This document shows, piece by piece, positions 19,696 to 27,396 of a stretch of DNA of 64,000 nucleotides (its first letter is position 1; every line of letters begins with the position of its first letter). The notes beneath the pieces are model-generated. The model saw only the letters and a list, made by a program, of their open reading frames with translations. It was not told where the DNA came from and ran no database searches. The position numbers were made by a program, and so were the translations under genes. The stretch is from the NCBI GenBank assembly GCA_041662605.1, contig JBAZSD010000001.1, forward strand, positions 124,001-188,000, written 5' to 3'. This DNA is from Desulfomonilaceae bacterium (GTDB taxonomy: Bacteria; Desulfobacterota; Desulfomonilia; Desulfomonilales; Desulfomonilaceae).

Positions 19696-20538
19696 TCAAC
19701 TGACATGAGAAAGCATTCCCTTTCTAACCAATTCTTGTAACTGCCTCTTGTCGAGACGGATTTCGATTTGAGTAGAATCTTGGGCAATAGACGCGACAAT
19801 AAGAACTGATCCGTTTTCGAGTGATAAACTGAGAATTTGTCCCTTCGACAATCCGACAGATTGAGCCTTATCGTTCAACACCTCACAGGGAAGACCGTCA
19901 GATGTGATCAGTCCATTCTGAATCAATATGACTCGATCAGCAAGACGAGAAATTTCCGATTTGTCATGAGAAACAAGAATCGTAGTAAGGTTTAGCTCCT
20001 TGTGAAGACGCAGTATTTCGTGCTGAAGCTTTTCCCTCATCGCAGGATCCAAAGCAGACAAAGGCTCGTCAAGCAGGAGGATCTTCGGTCGTCTAACCAG
20101 CGCCCTTGCCAGAGCTACCCTCTGCTGTTGGCCACCTGATAGGTTCTCTGGATATCTGTCCTGCAATTCCTCTAACTCAACCATTTCAAGAAGCATATCC
20201 ACGGACGGATCTTTTCGGCGACCTGACGCATATTCCAAGTTGCCTCTCACGGTCATTGAGGGGAACAACGCGTAGTTCTGGAAGACAAAACCCACGCTTC
20301 GTTTTTGAGGTGGCAGGCGAACCTTTTTTGCCAGATCAAACCAAATCTCGTGATCTACTTCGATGCGTCCAGATTCGGGATGGTCGAGCCCCGCCAACAT
20401 TCGTAACAATGTCGTTTTACCGGCTCCGGACACTCCGGATAAAACGACGAGTTCACCGCGGGAAATGGCGAATTCTACATTTAATTCAAAGGGACCCTCA
20501 GATCCGATAAGAAGCTTTTTTAGGTCTATGCTGATCAA
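19696..20538 (-). CDS. ABC transporter ATP-binding protein, ModC-like
   Basis: A 280-residue ATPase. Walker A is GVSGAGKTT, the Q-loop is VFQNYALFP, the signature is LSGGQQQRVALARAL, Walker B is ILLLDEPL, and the switch histidine is in VSHDK. The C-terminal tail of about 60 residues is shorter than the full TOBE regulatory region of standard ModC. It is convergent with the ModB-like permease, whose stop lies 71 bases away, so the transporter is made from two transcripts. The orphan Mop/TOBE protein at 21338-21547 could supply the missing oxyanion-sensing part (inference). Confidence 0.85.
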   Translation of the reverse strand: MISIDLKKLLIGSEGPFELNVEFAISRGELVVLSGVSGAGKTTLLRMLAGLDHPESGRIEVDHEIWFDLAKKVRLPPQKRSVGFVFQNYALFPSMTVRGNLEYASGRRKDPSVDMLLEMVELEELQDRYPENLSGGQQQRVALARALVRRPKILLLDEPLSALDPAMREKLQHEILRLHKELNLTTILVSHDKSEISRLADRVILIQNGLITSDGLPCEVLNDKAQSVGLSKGQILSLSLENGSVLIVASIAQDSTQIEIRLDKRQLQELVRKGMLSHVS

Positions 20539-20695
20539 CTAAGTTGCGCCTTCCCTAGTAACGGATTCACAAGGAAACGCCTTCTTATGACGTTGCTTCT
20601 TCAAACTAAATTTTCGTCCGCATTTTCGGTTGGGGGATTTGAGAAAGTTGGGTCCGTACAATCACGAAGAAACGTAGCTTTTTGAACCATTCGAT

Positions 20696-21202
20696 TCAAT
20701 TAGGGCCATTACCTGTTTGATCAACAAATCTTCTGTCAGCCCGAATCTCTGAAGCTTTTGGAGCCCCTTTGGCGAACCAGCCCGTGCTTTGAACGTCTCG
20801 ATGATCAAATTCGGGAACAAATGGTTTTATATCCAATAGCGGGGTTTGATCTAAAATATCAACATCTTGAATTTCGAGGTTGTTCCCTTGAATTCCCGTG
20901 AGCCTTACCACAGAAAAGCCTATTCCGTTTGGACGTCTTGGGACTCTCGTGGCGAATACTCCTTTAAGAGTAGGGTCCAAAAAGGGGATCACATGTAATG
21001 AATAGCCTTTGTTGAGATGAAAGTAATATATGAGAATGATGTGTGAAAAACCCTCAAGATCTTTGAGTCCCGGCGCCAACTCGGGATCAAGCTCGACCGT
21101 TCCCTTGACACCAACGGCCGCTACTGATTGAACCGGCATTCCTTCCACATCGGAAAACGGAGAACGAATCATTCCTATTGGCTTAAAAGCTATTTCTTCC
21201 AT
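20696..21202 (-). CDS. TrmO/TsaA-family SAM-dependent methyltransferase
   Basis: A 168-residue protein of the UPF0066/TsaA family. Marks are IGMIRSPF at the N-terminus, HIILIYYFHL, FATRVPRRPNGIGFS, and the late LDIKPFVPEFD. The E. coli member TrmO N6-methylates threonylcarbamoyladenosine in tRNA-Thr using SAM. Many anaerobes keep family members near molybdenum or metal genes, so a different substrate is possible. It lies between the ModC-like gene and the orphan Mop gene in the same orientation, and may share their transcription. Confidence 0.8.
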   Translation of the reverse strand: MEEIAFKPIGMIRSPFSDVEGMPVQSVAAVGVKGTVELDPELAPGLKDLEGFSHIILIYYFHLNKGYSLHVIPFLDPTLKGVFATRVPRRPNGIGFSVVRLTGIQGNNLEIQDVDILDQTPLLDIKPFVPEFDHRDVQSTGWFAKGAPKASEIRADRRFVDQTGNGPN

Positions 21203-21337
21203 AGTTGGCGTTTGAAGTCCCGATCTAACCGGTTACCCGGTAATAGGCTCCCACTGGCGCAAGGGGGGCCTCATAACATGGTGGGAGCAAGAGACGTTCA
21301 GGTAATTTGTGAAGCTACGAGCCACTGGATGACCCGC

Positions 21338-21547
21338 CTATTCTTTGGCCAACATGACACTGGTGGCTTTGATCAGGACGCTGATTTCGTCCCCGACCTT
21401 GATTCCCAGGTTCTTGATGGCATCCATCGTAACCACGGAAGTGATTGTGTTTCCACCGCCGACATCTACCTTCACAGTCGCCACAGCCTTGCCTTCCGTT
21501 ACGGCCGTGACTTTTCCTTTTAACACATTTCTAATGCTGAGTTTCAT
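21338..21547 (-). CDS. Mop/TOBE domain molybdate- or tungstate-binding protein
   Basis: A 69-residue single Mop domain: it begins SIRNVLKGKV, contains VDVGGGNTITSVVT, and ends VLIKATSVMLAKE, all standard for molbindins. Such proteins form hexamers that store or buffer molybdate or tungstate in the cytoplasm. GGAGGAGAC precedes the ATG. It is encoded near the ModABC-like genes, though on the opposite strand from the binding protein and permease. It supports the reading of 14.8-21.5 kb as a molybdenum/tungsten homeostasis region. Confidence 0.9.
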   Translation of the reverse strand: MKLSIRNVLKGKVTAVTEGKAVATVKVDVGGGNTITSVVTMDAIKNLGIKVGDEISVLIKATSVMLAKE

Positions 21548-21886
21548 AGCGTCTCCTCCAAGATTTATTAATAAGCTTACTTACATCTATTATGACAGCA
21601 GACGACAAAGCGCAAACACCCAAGGTTATCTCGCCAAGAGAATAACAGCGGTGACGCTCGTCACAAATATCAAGAACATTATCAGCTCACATGCGCTTTC
21701 AGTCATCGGCCACGATTTGCTCAAATTATGATTATTCATCTGTTGAATAGCTATAACATAAGCCCCCCAACCATTGCAAAGAGAAAAATTTGTTCCAAAT
21801 GAGCATGGTTTTTCAGACGACTGAACTCAAGTCTAATCGTCGCCCAATACAGCTTGCTCTACAGAGGGGAGCGCACCTTCATTTCT
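21548..21886. other. Gene-free region between mop and the Sel1-AAA+ gene
   Basis: About 340 bases with no convincing frame. It should hold the mop promoter near 21570-21620 (AT-rich, with TTATTAATAA at about 21566) and the 3' end of the giant gene's transcript. GTGAC-N4-GTCAC at 21651-21664 is a small palindrome of unknown meaning. No strong terminator was seen. Confidence 0.4.
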
Positions 21887-24800
21887 CTAATAGTTTGGAG
21901 AAGCGGGTTCCTGTTTTTTTTCGAGGAGGGGACGAACATCATCGGCAAGAATCGTAACCAGGTCGGAATGTTTGGGGCTTGAAATTGTTTCCGCAATACG
22001 GACCGACTGATTCTTCACTATGCTTTCGAACAGGTTACGAACCAGGCGTCCATTTCCAAAACTTTCATCACGATCTCGATATTCATTGTTGAGAATATAT
22101 TCAACCAGTTCCAGAGCAGTTGGTTGAATGTCATAATTGCCTTCAGTGCAAAACAACCCGAATATTTCTAGAAGTTCTTTGGGAGAATAATCCGGGAAAT
22201 AGATGTTGGCGGCAAAACGGCTTTTTAAGCCCTCGTTTGATTGGAGGAATTCCGCCATAGGTTTGTCATATCCCGCCACAATGACCACGAAATCATCACG
22301 GTGGTCCTCCATACGTTTGAGCAGGATACTGATCGCATCGTTACCGTAATCCTGCTGAGTGTCTTTGCCCTTGTACAAAGAGTAGGCTTCATCTATGAAC
22401 AGGATTCCACCTAATGCTTCAACGATTTTTTGGTCTGTTTTCAGCTCAGTCTGCCCAACATACCCGGCTACCAGTCCTGACCTGTCGGTTTCCACCAGAT
22501 GGCCTTTACTCAACAAGCCTAAGGCCTTGAGCATCTTGCCGTAGATTCGAGCGACTATTGTTTTACCAGTTCCGGGATTACCGAAAAATACGCAGTGCAA
22601 AGAAAAGGAATCGGATTTCAACCCTTGTGAATGTCGCATTTTTTGGACGCGAACTAATTTGATAAGCTGATCGATTTCATCTTTGACCCGTTGCAGGCCT
22701 ATGAGTTTATTCAATTCAGCGAACAGATCGTCTAAGGATTCACTTGAGCCTTTAGGCGGTTTTTTGGTTTTTGCTGTTTTTGGCGCAGAGCTAGTTGGCT
22801 TCCGTTTTCTCTGCTTGAGCTGATTTTCAATCTCTCTAAGATAAGTTTCAGATTGAGTGTCGCCCTGTTGAGCGGCGAGCTTGAACCACTTGCCCGCTTC
22901 TTTGTAATCCTGGCGAACCCCCCAACCGTAATAATGCACAAGCCCGAGACTGCGCTGTCCCTCCGGTATCCCGTGATCAGCCGCTTTATCAAACCATCTC
23001 TTTGCTTCTCCGTAGTCCTGGCTTACTCCCTGCCCATGGGCGTACATGGAACCAAGCCTGGTCTGAGCCTCAGGATGGCCTCTGTCTGCCGCCCGCCGAT
23101 AGCACTTCAGCGCTTCAACATAGTCCTGAGCTACCCCAAATCCGTTTTCGTACATCAATCCGAGGTTATACTGAGCTGGTGAATAACCCTGGTCCGCAGC
23201 TAGCCGATACCACTTGACAGCTTCTCTATAGTCCTTGGGACCCCCATATCCATTTTCGTACATGACCCCCAAATTACATTGAGCCGCTGGATATCCCTGA
23301 TTTGCAGCTAAGCGATACCATTTTACGGCCTCATCATAGTCTCTGGGGACTCCGAACCCATTTTTGTACATAAGTCCGAGACTGTTCTGGGCATCCGCCA
23401 ATCCTTGGTCAGCAGCCTTTCGATAATATCTAAGGGCCTCCCTGAAGTCCTGAGATACCCCGAAGCCGTTCTCATACATAACGCCTAAATTGAATTGAGC
23501 AACCGAGTATCCTTGTTCAGCGGCTTTACGATACCATTTCAGAGCCTCATTGTAGTTTTTGGAGACTCCAAAGCCATTTTTGTACATGAGTCCAAGGTTG
23601 TTCTGAGCGTCCGCTATTCCCTGGTCAGCGGCTTTTCTATACCATCTGAGAGCCTCGATATAGTCTTGAGGCAATCCAAGTCCATTTTCGTACATTACTC
23701 CAAGGTTGAACTGAGCTACTGAATAACCTTGCTCCGCTGCCTTACGGTACCATCTGAGAGCCTCTTTGTAGTTCTGGGGAACACCGAAACCATTTTCGTA
23801 CATGAGCCCAAGATTGTTTTGAGCTACCGAATAGCCCTGCTCCGCTGCCAGCCGATACCATTTTAGGGCCTCATTGTAGTCCTGCGGGACTCCATAACCG
23901 TGCTTATACATCAACCCGAGATTGTTTTGGGCGTCAGCCAGCCCTTGGTCGGCGGCTTTTCGATACCACCTCATGGCTTCATTGTAATCCTGGGGCGTCC
24001 CCTGGCCATATTGGCACATTACTCCAAGGTTGAACTGGGCTAATGAATAACCTTGCTCTGCGGCCGATCTGTACCATTTGACCGCTTCTTTACGATCGCG
24101 TGGAGTCCCAAAGCCGTTATCGTACATGAAACCTAGGTTGCTCTGAGCTATCGCGTAACCCTGCTCGGCAGATAGTCGATACCACTTCACGGCTTCCTCA
24201 AAGTCCTTGGTCACGCCAAATCCGTTTTCGTACATATAACCAAGGTTTCTTTGAGCCATGGCGTAACCCTGCTCGGCGGATAGTCGATACCACTTTACGG
24301 CTTCCTCAAAATCCTTTGCAGCGCCCAAGCCATTCTTGTACATCTGCCCCAAACTATTCTGAGCTTCGGCCAATCCCTGATCAGACGCCAAGCGATACCA
24401 TTTCATAGCTTCATCGTGATCCTGGGTTACTCCCAAACCGTTTTCATACATATAACCCAGATTCCTTTGGGCGACCGGATATCCCTGATCGGCGGCCAAG
24501 CGGAACCACTTTACCGCTTCATCAAAGTCCCTGGCCACGCCGAATCCACTCTTGTACATTATTCCAAGACCGCCCTGAGCCTCCGCCAATCCGTGTTTGG
24601 CGGCCAAACGATACCACTTCAACGCCTCGCCGTAGTCCTGAGTAACACCCTGACCATTTTCATACATTGCTCCGAGATTGAGCTGCGCTTCCGCCAGATC
24701 TTCTTCGACAGCAAGCAGGAACCATTTCACAGCTTCATCGTAATCTCGCGGGACTCCAAAGCCATTCTTGTACATCAACCCGAGGCTGTTTTGGGCTTCC

Positions 24801-26908
24801 GCCAATCCCTGGTCAGACGCCAGACGATACCACTTCAAGGCTTCAGTGTAGTCCTGGGTAACTCCCTGACCGTTCTCATACATTACCCCCAGATTGAACT
24901 GCGCCGCCGGATAACCTTGAGCCGCGGCCAATCTATACCATTTCACGGCTTCAGCATGATCTTGAGACGTCCCCAGACCTTTCTCGCACATTACCCCCAC
25001 GTTGCTCTGGGCTACGGAGTATCCCTGTTCCGCTGCCAAGCGATACCACTTCACAGCCTCGTCAAAGTCCTGGGCTACCCCAAGGCCGTTTTTGTATAAA
25101 AGTCCCAGATTATTCTGGGCCTCTGACAATCCTTGATCCGCCGCCCGTCGATACCACTTTATAGCTTCAGTGTAATCCTGAGGAACGCCATGGCCATTTT
25201 CGCACATTACACCGATATTAAATTGGGCCACGGAGTACCCCTGATTGGCGGCCAGCCTGTACCACTTCACAGCCTCATGATGATCCTGTACGACCCCTAA
25301 ACCGTTGTCGTACATGAAACCGAGGTTGCTCTGGGCTATCACATATCCCTGATCTGCGGCCAGACGATACCACTTTATAGCTTCATCAAAATCTTCGGAC
25401 ACGCCCAGCCCATTTTCATACATGAAACCAAGGTTGTTTTGAGCTATTGCGTAACCGTCTTCAGCAGCAAAACGATACCACTTTACAGCTTCATTGAAAT
25501 CCTGAGGAACCCCTAGACCGCTCTTGTACATTAGCCCAAGGTTGTTTTGGGCCTCGGCCAGGCCCTGGTTGGCGGCTTTCCGGTACCATTGTATGGCTTC
25601 ATCATGATCCAGAGTGACGCCTAATCCATTTTTGTACATTAACCCAAGGTTATTCTGCGCCTCCGCCAGCCCCTGTTCAGACGCCAGACGATACCACTCG
25701 ACAGCCTTTCTAAAGTCCTGAGGCGTGCCCAAGCCGTTTTCATACATAACTCCGAGGTTGTTTTGCGCTACGGCGTATCCTTGATCAGCGGCTAAACGAT
25801 ACCATTTTACGGCTTCATCGAAGTCTTCCTGAGTCCCCAGACCGTTTTCACACATGAAACCAAGATTGTTTTGCGCTACAGCATACCCCTGAGCAGCGGC
25901 TAAACGATACCATTTTACGGCTTCATCAAAATCCTGTGAGGCTCCTAATCCGTTCTTGTACATTAATCCCAAATTGCTTTGGGCTTCCGCCAACCCTTGT
26001 TCAGCCGCTTTACGGTACCATCTCACAGCCTCATCATAGTCCTGGGGGGTTCCCAAGCCGTTTTCATACATAATGCCCAAATTAAACTGAGCTACCCAAT
26101 AACCTTGTTCCGCTGCCTTGCGATACCATTTCAAAGCCTCGTAATAGTCTTGAGACACACCCAGGCCATTTTCGTACATAAATCCGAGGTTGCTTTCCGC
26201 TACTGAGTAACCTTGCTCCGCAGCTAGCCGGTACCATTTCACAGCCTCTTTGTAGTCCTGGGGAACGCCCAGCCCGTTTTTGTACATTAATCCCAGATTG
26301 TTTTGAGCGTCGGCCAACCCTTGATCGGCAGCCTTGCGGTACCATTTCACGGCTTCATTATAATTTTGGGGGGCTCCTAATCCATTCTCATACATACCAC
26401 CAAGATTGAACTGCGCTACCGAGTATCCCTGTTCAGCAGCCAGGCGATACCATTTCACAGCCTCTTTAGGGTCGTGCGGCGCTCCAAAACCATTGTCGTA
26501 CATGAACCCAAGGTTGCTCTGAGCTACTGAATAACCCTGCTCCGCAGCCTTGCGGTACCACTTCACAGCTTCCCTGTAATCCTTATGTACTCCGATCCCC
26601 CGCTTATACATCAGTCCAAGATTGTTTTGAGCGTCGGCAAGCCCCTGTTCTGCAGCCAGGCGATACCATTTTACAGCTTCATCATGGTCTTGGGGGGCTC
26701 CAAAACCATTTTCATACATTTTGCCCAAACTAAATTGAGCTACTGAATATCCCTGTTCAGCGGCCAAGCGATACCACTTCGCAGCTTCTCGAAGGTCTTG
26801 TGGCGCGCCAAATCCATTTTCATACATAAAACCTAGATTGAACTGGGCTAGAGCGTCGTTTTTCGACTCCGCCATTCTTCTGATTCGGTATATCTCGGCT
26901 TTCTGCAT
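21887..26908 (-). CDS. Giant Sel1-repeat protein fused to a CbbX-like AAA+ ATPase
   Basis: A 1673-residue protein. After about 20 residues, 37 consecutive Sel1-like repeats of exactly 36 residues run from about residue 21 to 1352 (pattern AQxNLGxMYENGxGxxxDxxEA). A basic linker (KQRKRKPTSSAPKTAKTKK) leads to a C-terminal AAA+ domain of the CbbX/SpoVK type from about 1390: LIGLQRVKDEI, Walker A FGNPGTGKT, Walker B ILFIDEAYSL and the arginine-bearing SRFAANIYFPDYS. No signal peptide is seen, so it should be cytoplasmic. Sel1 arrays scaffold protein interactions, and CbbX-like ATPases remodel partners or secretion substrates. It stands alone, without an adjacent secretion or Rubisco locus. The client is unknown. 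Confidence 0.9.
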   Translation of the reverse strand: MQKAEIYRIRRMAESKNDALAQFNLGFMYENGFGAPQDLREAAKWYRLAAEQGYSVAQFSLGKMYENGFGAPQDHDEAVKWYRLAAEQGLADAQNNLGLMYKRGIGVHKDYREAVKWYRKAAEQGYSVAQSNLGFMYDNGFGAPHDPKEAVKWYRLAAEQGYSVAQFNLGGMYENGLGAPQNYNEAVKWYRKAADQGLADAQNNLGLMYKNGLGVPQDYKEAVKWYRLAAEQGYSVAESNLGFMYENGLGVSQDYYEALKWYRKAAEQGYWVAQFNLGIMYENGLGTPQDYDEAVRWYRKAAEQGLAEAQSNLGLMYKNGLGASQDFDEAVKWYRLAAAQGYAVAQNNLGFMCENGLGTQEDFDEAVKWYRLAADQGYAVAQNNLGVMYENGLGTPQDFRKAVEWYRLASEQGLAEAQNNLGLMYKNGLGVTLDHDEAIQWYRKAANQGLAEAQNNLGLMYKSGLGVPQDFNEAVKWYRFAAEDGYAIAQNNLGFMYENGLGVSEDFDEAIKWYRLAADQGYVIAQSNLGFMYDNGLGVVQDHHEAVKWYRLAANQGYSVAQFNIGVMCENGHGVPQDYTEAIKWYRRAADQGLSEAQNNLGLLYKNGLGVAQDFDEAVKWYRLAAEQGYSVAQSNVGVMCEKGLGTSQDHAEAVKWYRLAAAQGYPAAQFNLGVMYENGQGVTQDYTEALKWYRLASDQGLAEAQNSLGLMYKNGFGVPRDYDEAVKWFLLAVEEDLAEAQLNLGAMYENGQGVTQDYGEALKWYRLAAKHGLAEAQGGLGIMYKSGFGVARDFDEAVKWFRLAADQGYPVAQRNLGYMYENGLGVTQDHDEAMKWYRLASDQGLAEAQNSLGQMYKNGLGAAKDFEEAVKWYRLSAEQGYAMAQRNLGYMYENGFGVTKDFEEAVKWYRLSAEQGYAIAQSNLGFMYDNGFGTPRDRKEAVKWYRSAAEQGYSLAQFNLGVMCQYGQGTPQDYNEAMRWYRKAADQGLADAQNNLGLMYKHGYGVPQDYNEALKWYRLAAEQGYSVAQNNLGLMYENGFGVPQNYKEALRWYRKAAEQGYSVAQFNLGVMYENGLGLPQDYIEALRWYRKAADQGIADAQNNLGLMYKNGFGVSKNYNEALKWYRKAAEQGYSVAQFNLGVMYENGFGVSQDFREALRYYRKAADQGLADAQNSLGLMYKNGFGVPRDYDEAVKWYRLAANQGYPAAQCNLGVMYENGYGGPKDYREAVKWYRLAADQGYSPAQYNLGLMYENGFGVAQDYVEALKCYRRAADRGHPEAQTRLGSMYAHGQGVSQDYGEAKRWFDKAADHGIPEGQRSLGLVHYYGWGVRQDYKEAGKWFKLAAQQGDTQSETYLREIENQLKQRKRKPTSSAPKTAKTKKPPKGSSESLDDLFAELNKLIGLQRVKDEIDQLIKLVRVQKMRHSQGLKSDSFSLHCVFFGNPGTGKTIVARIYGKMLKALGLLSKGHLVETDRSGLVAGYVGQTELKTDQKIVEALGGILFIDEAYSLYKGKDTQQDYGNDAISILLKRMEDHRDDFVVIVAGYDKPMAEFLQSNEGLKSRFAANIYFPDYSPKELLEIFGLFCTEGNYDIQPTALELVEYILNNEYRDRDESFGNGRLVRNLFESIVKNQSVRIAETISSPKHSDLVTILADDVRPLLEKKQEPASPNY
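22790..26848 (-). repeat. Tandem 108-bp repeats encoding 37 Sel1 units
   Basis: Each 36-residue Sel1 unit corresponds to a 108-base DNA unit, so about 4 kb is a coding tandem array with no length irregularity between the first and last units. Units are diverged but recurrent phrases such as AACCxxTTTTCATACAT recur on the plus strand. Unit types alternate between AQNNLGLMYKNG following GLAE/GLAD and AQFNLGVMYENG following GYSV, hinting at growth by duplication of multi-unit blocks. Confidence 0.8.
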
Positions 26909-27396
26909 CTCAGAATCGATCTCCCAGACTTAAAATGACCAAAACCCCAAAATTATTTAATACGCCAAGGCTGTAAACTGATGAATTCATGACCTTATCA
27001 CATGATAAAATTGGTCGGTTCAGCTTCCGTGGATTGACTGCCCCGACCCCGTAGCCCATTTTTTTGCAGTTTGTAAACTAGTTCAACGCATCCCATTAGG
27101 TCAAGCAATAATATGCAATATTTACTACCTTAAAGATCATTTTATTCATGTTAATTATTAGTTTTTAAAACGAGCGCCAGGGCAGATTTTCCGAAATGGC
27201 CTCAAAGCATATGCAGGGAAACTCAAGCTAAACAACTTTACCAAATTTTCGATGAAGGATATCCTTATGCTCCCGAGCAATTTTTGAGTGACTTCACTTT
27301 TGACGCGGCGACATAATTATAATGGCATAATTTCACATGCCGAGACCCCAGACAGGAATCGCTACTGTCCTGGGACTGAAACGAGAGGGAGCTAGG
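26909..27396. other. AT-rich gene-free region between divergent genes
   Basis: About 490 bases between the divergent Sel1-AAA+ and cytochrome genes, so it must hold both promoters. It is distinctly AT-rich (for example 27095-27175) against the GC-rich cytochrome that follows. ATGAATTCAT near 26980 is a small palindrome. No gene, RNA or clear consensus promoter was recognised. Confidence 0.4.

Noticed and set aside
24416..25099. A 227-residue plus-strand frame inside the Sel1 gene
   Set aside because: It is the mirror frame of the Sel1 repeats; its internal repetition only reflects the 108-base units.
21887..26908. CRISPR array or noncoding tandem repeats
   Set aside because: The 108-base period is in frame throughout and encodes regular Sel1 units with no spacers.
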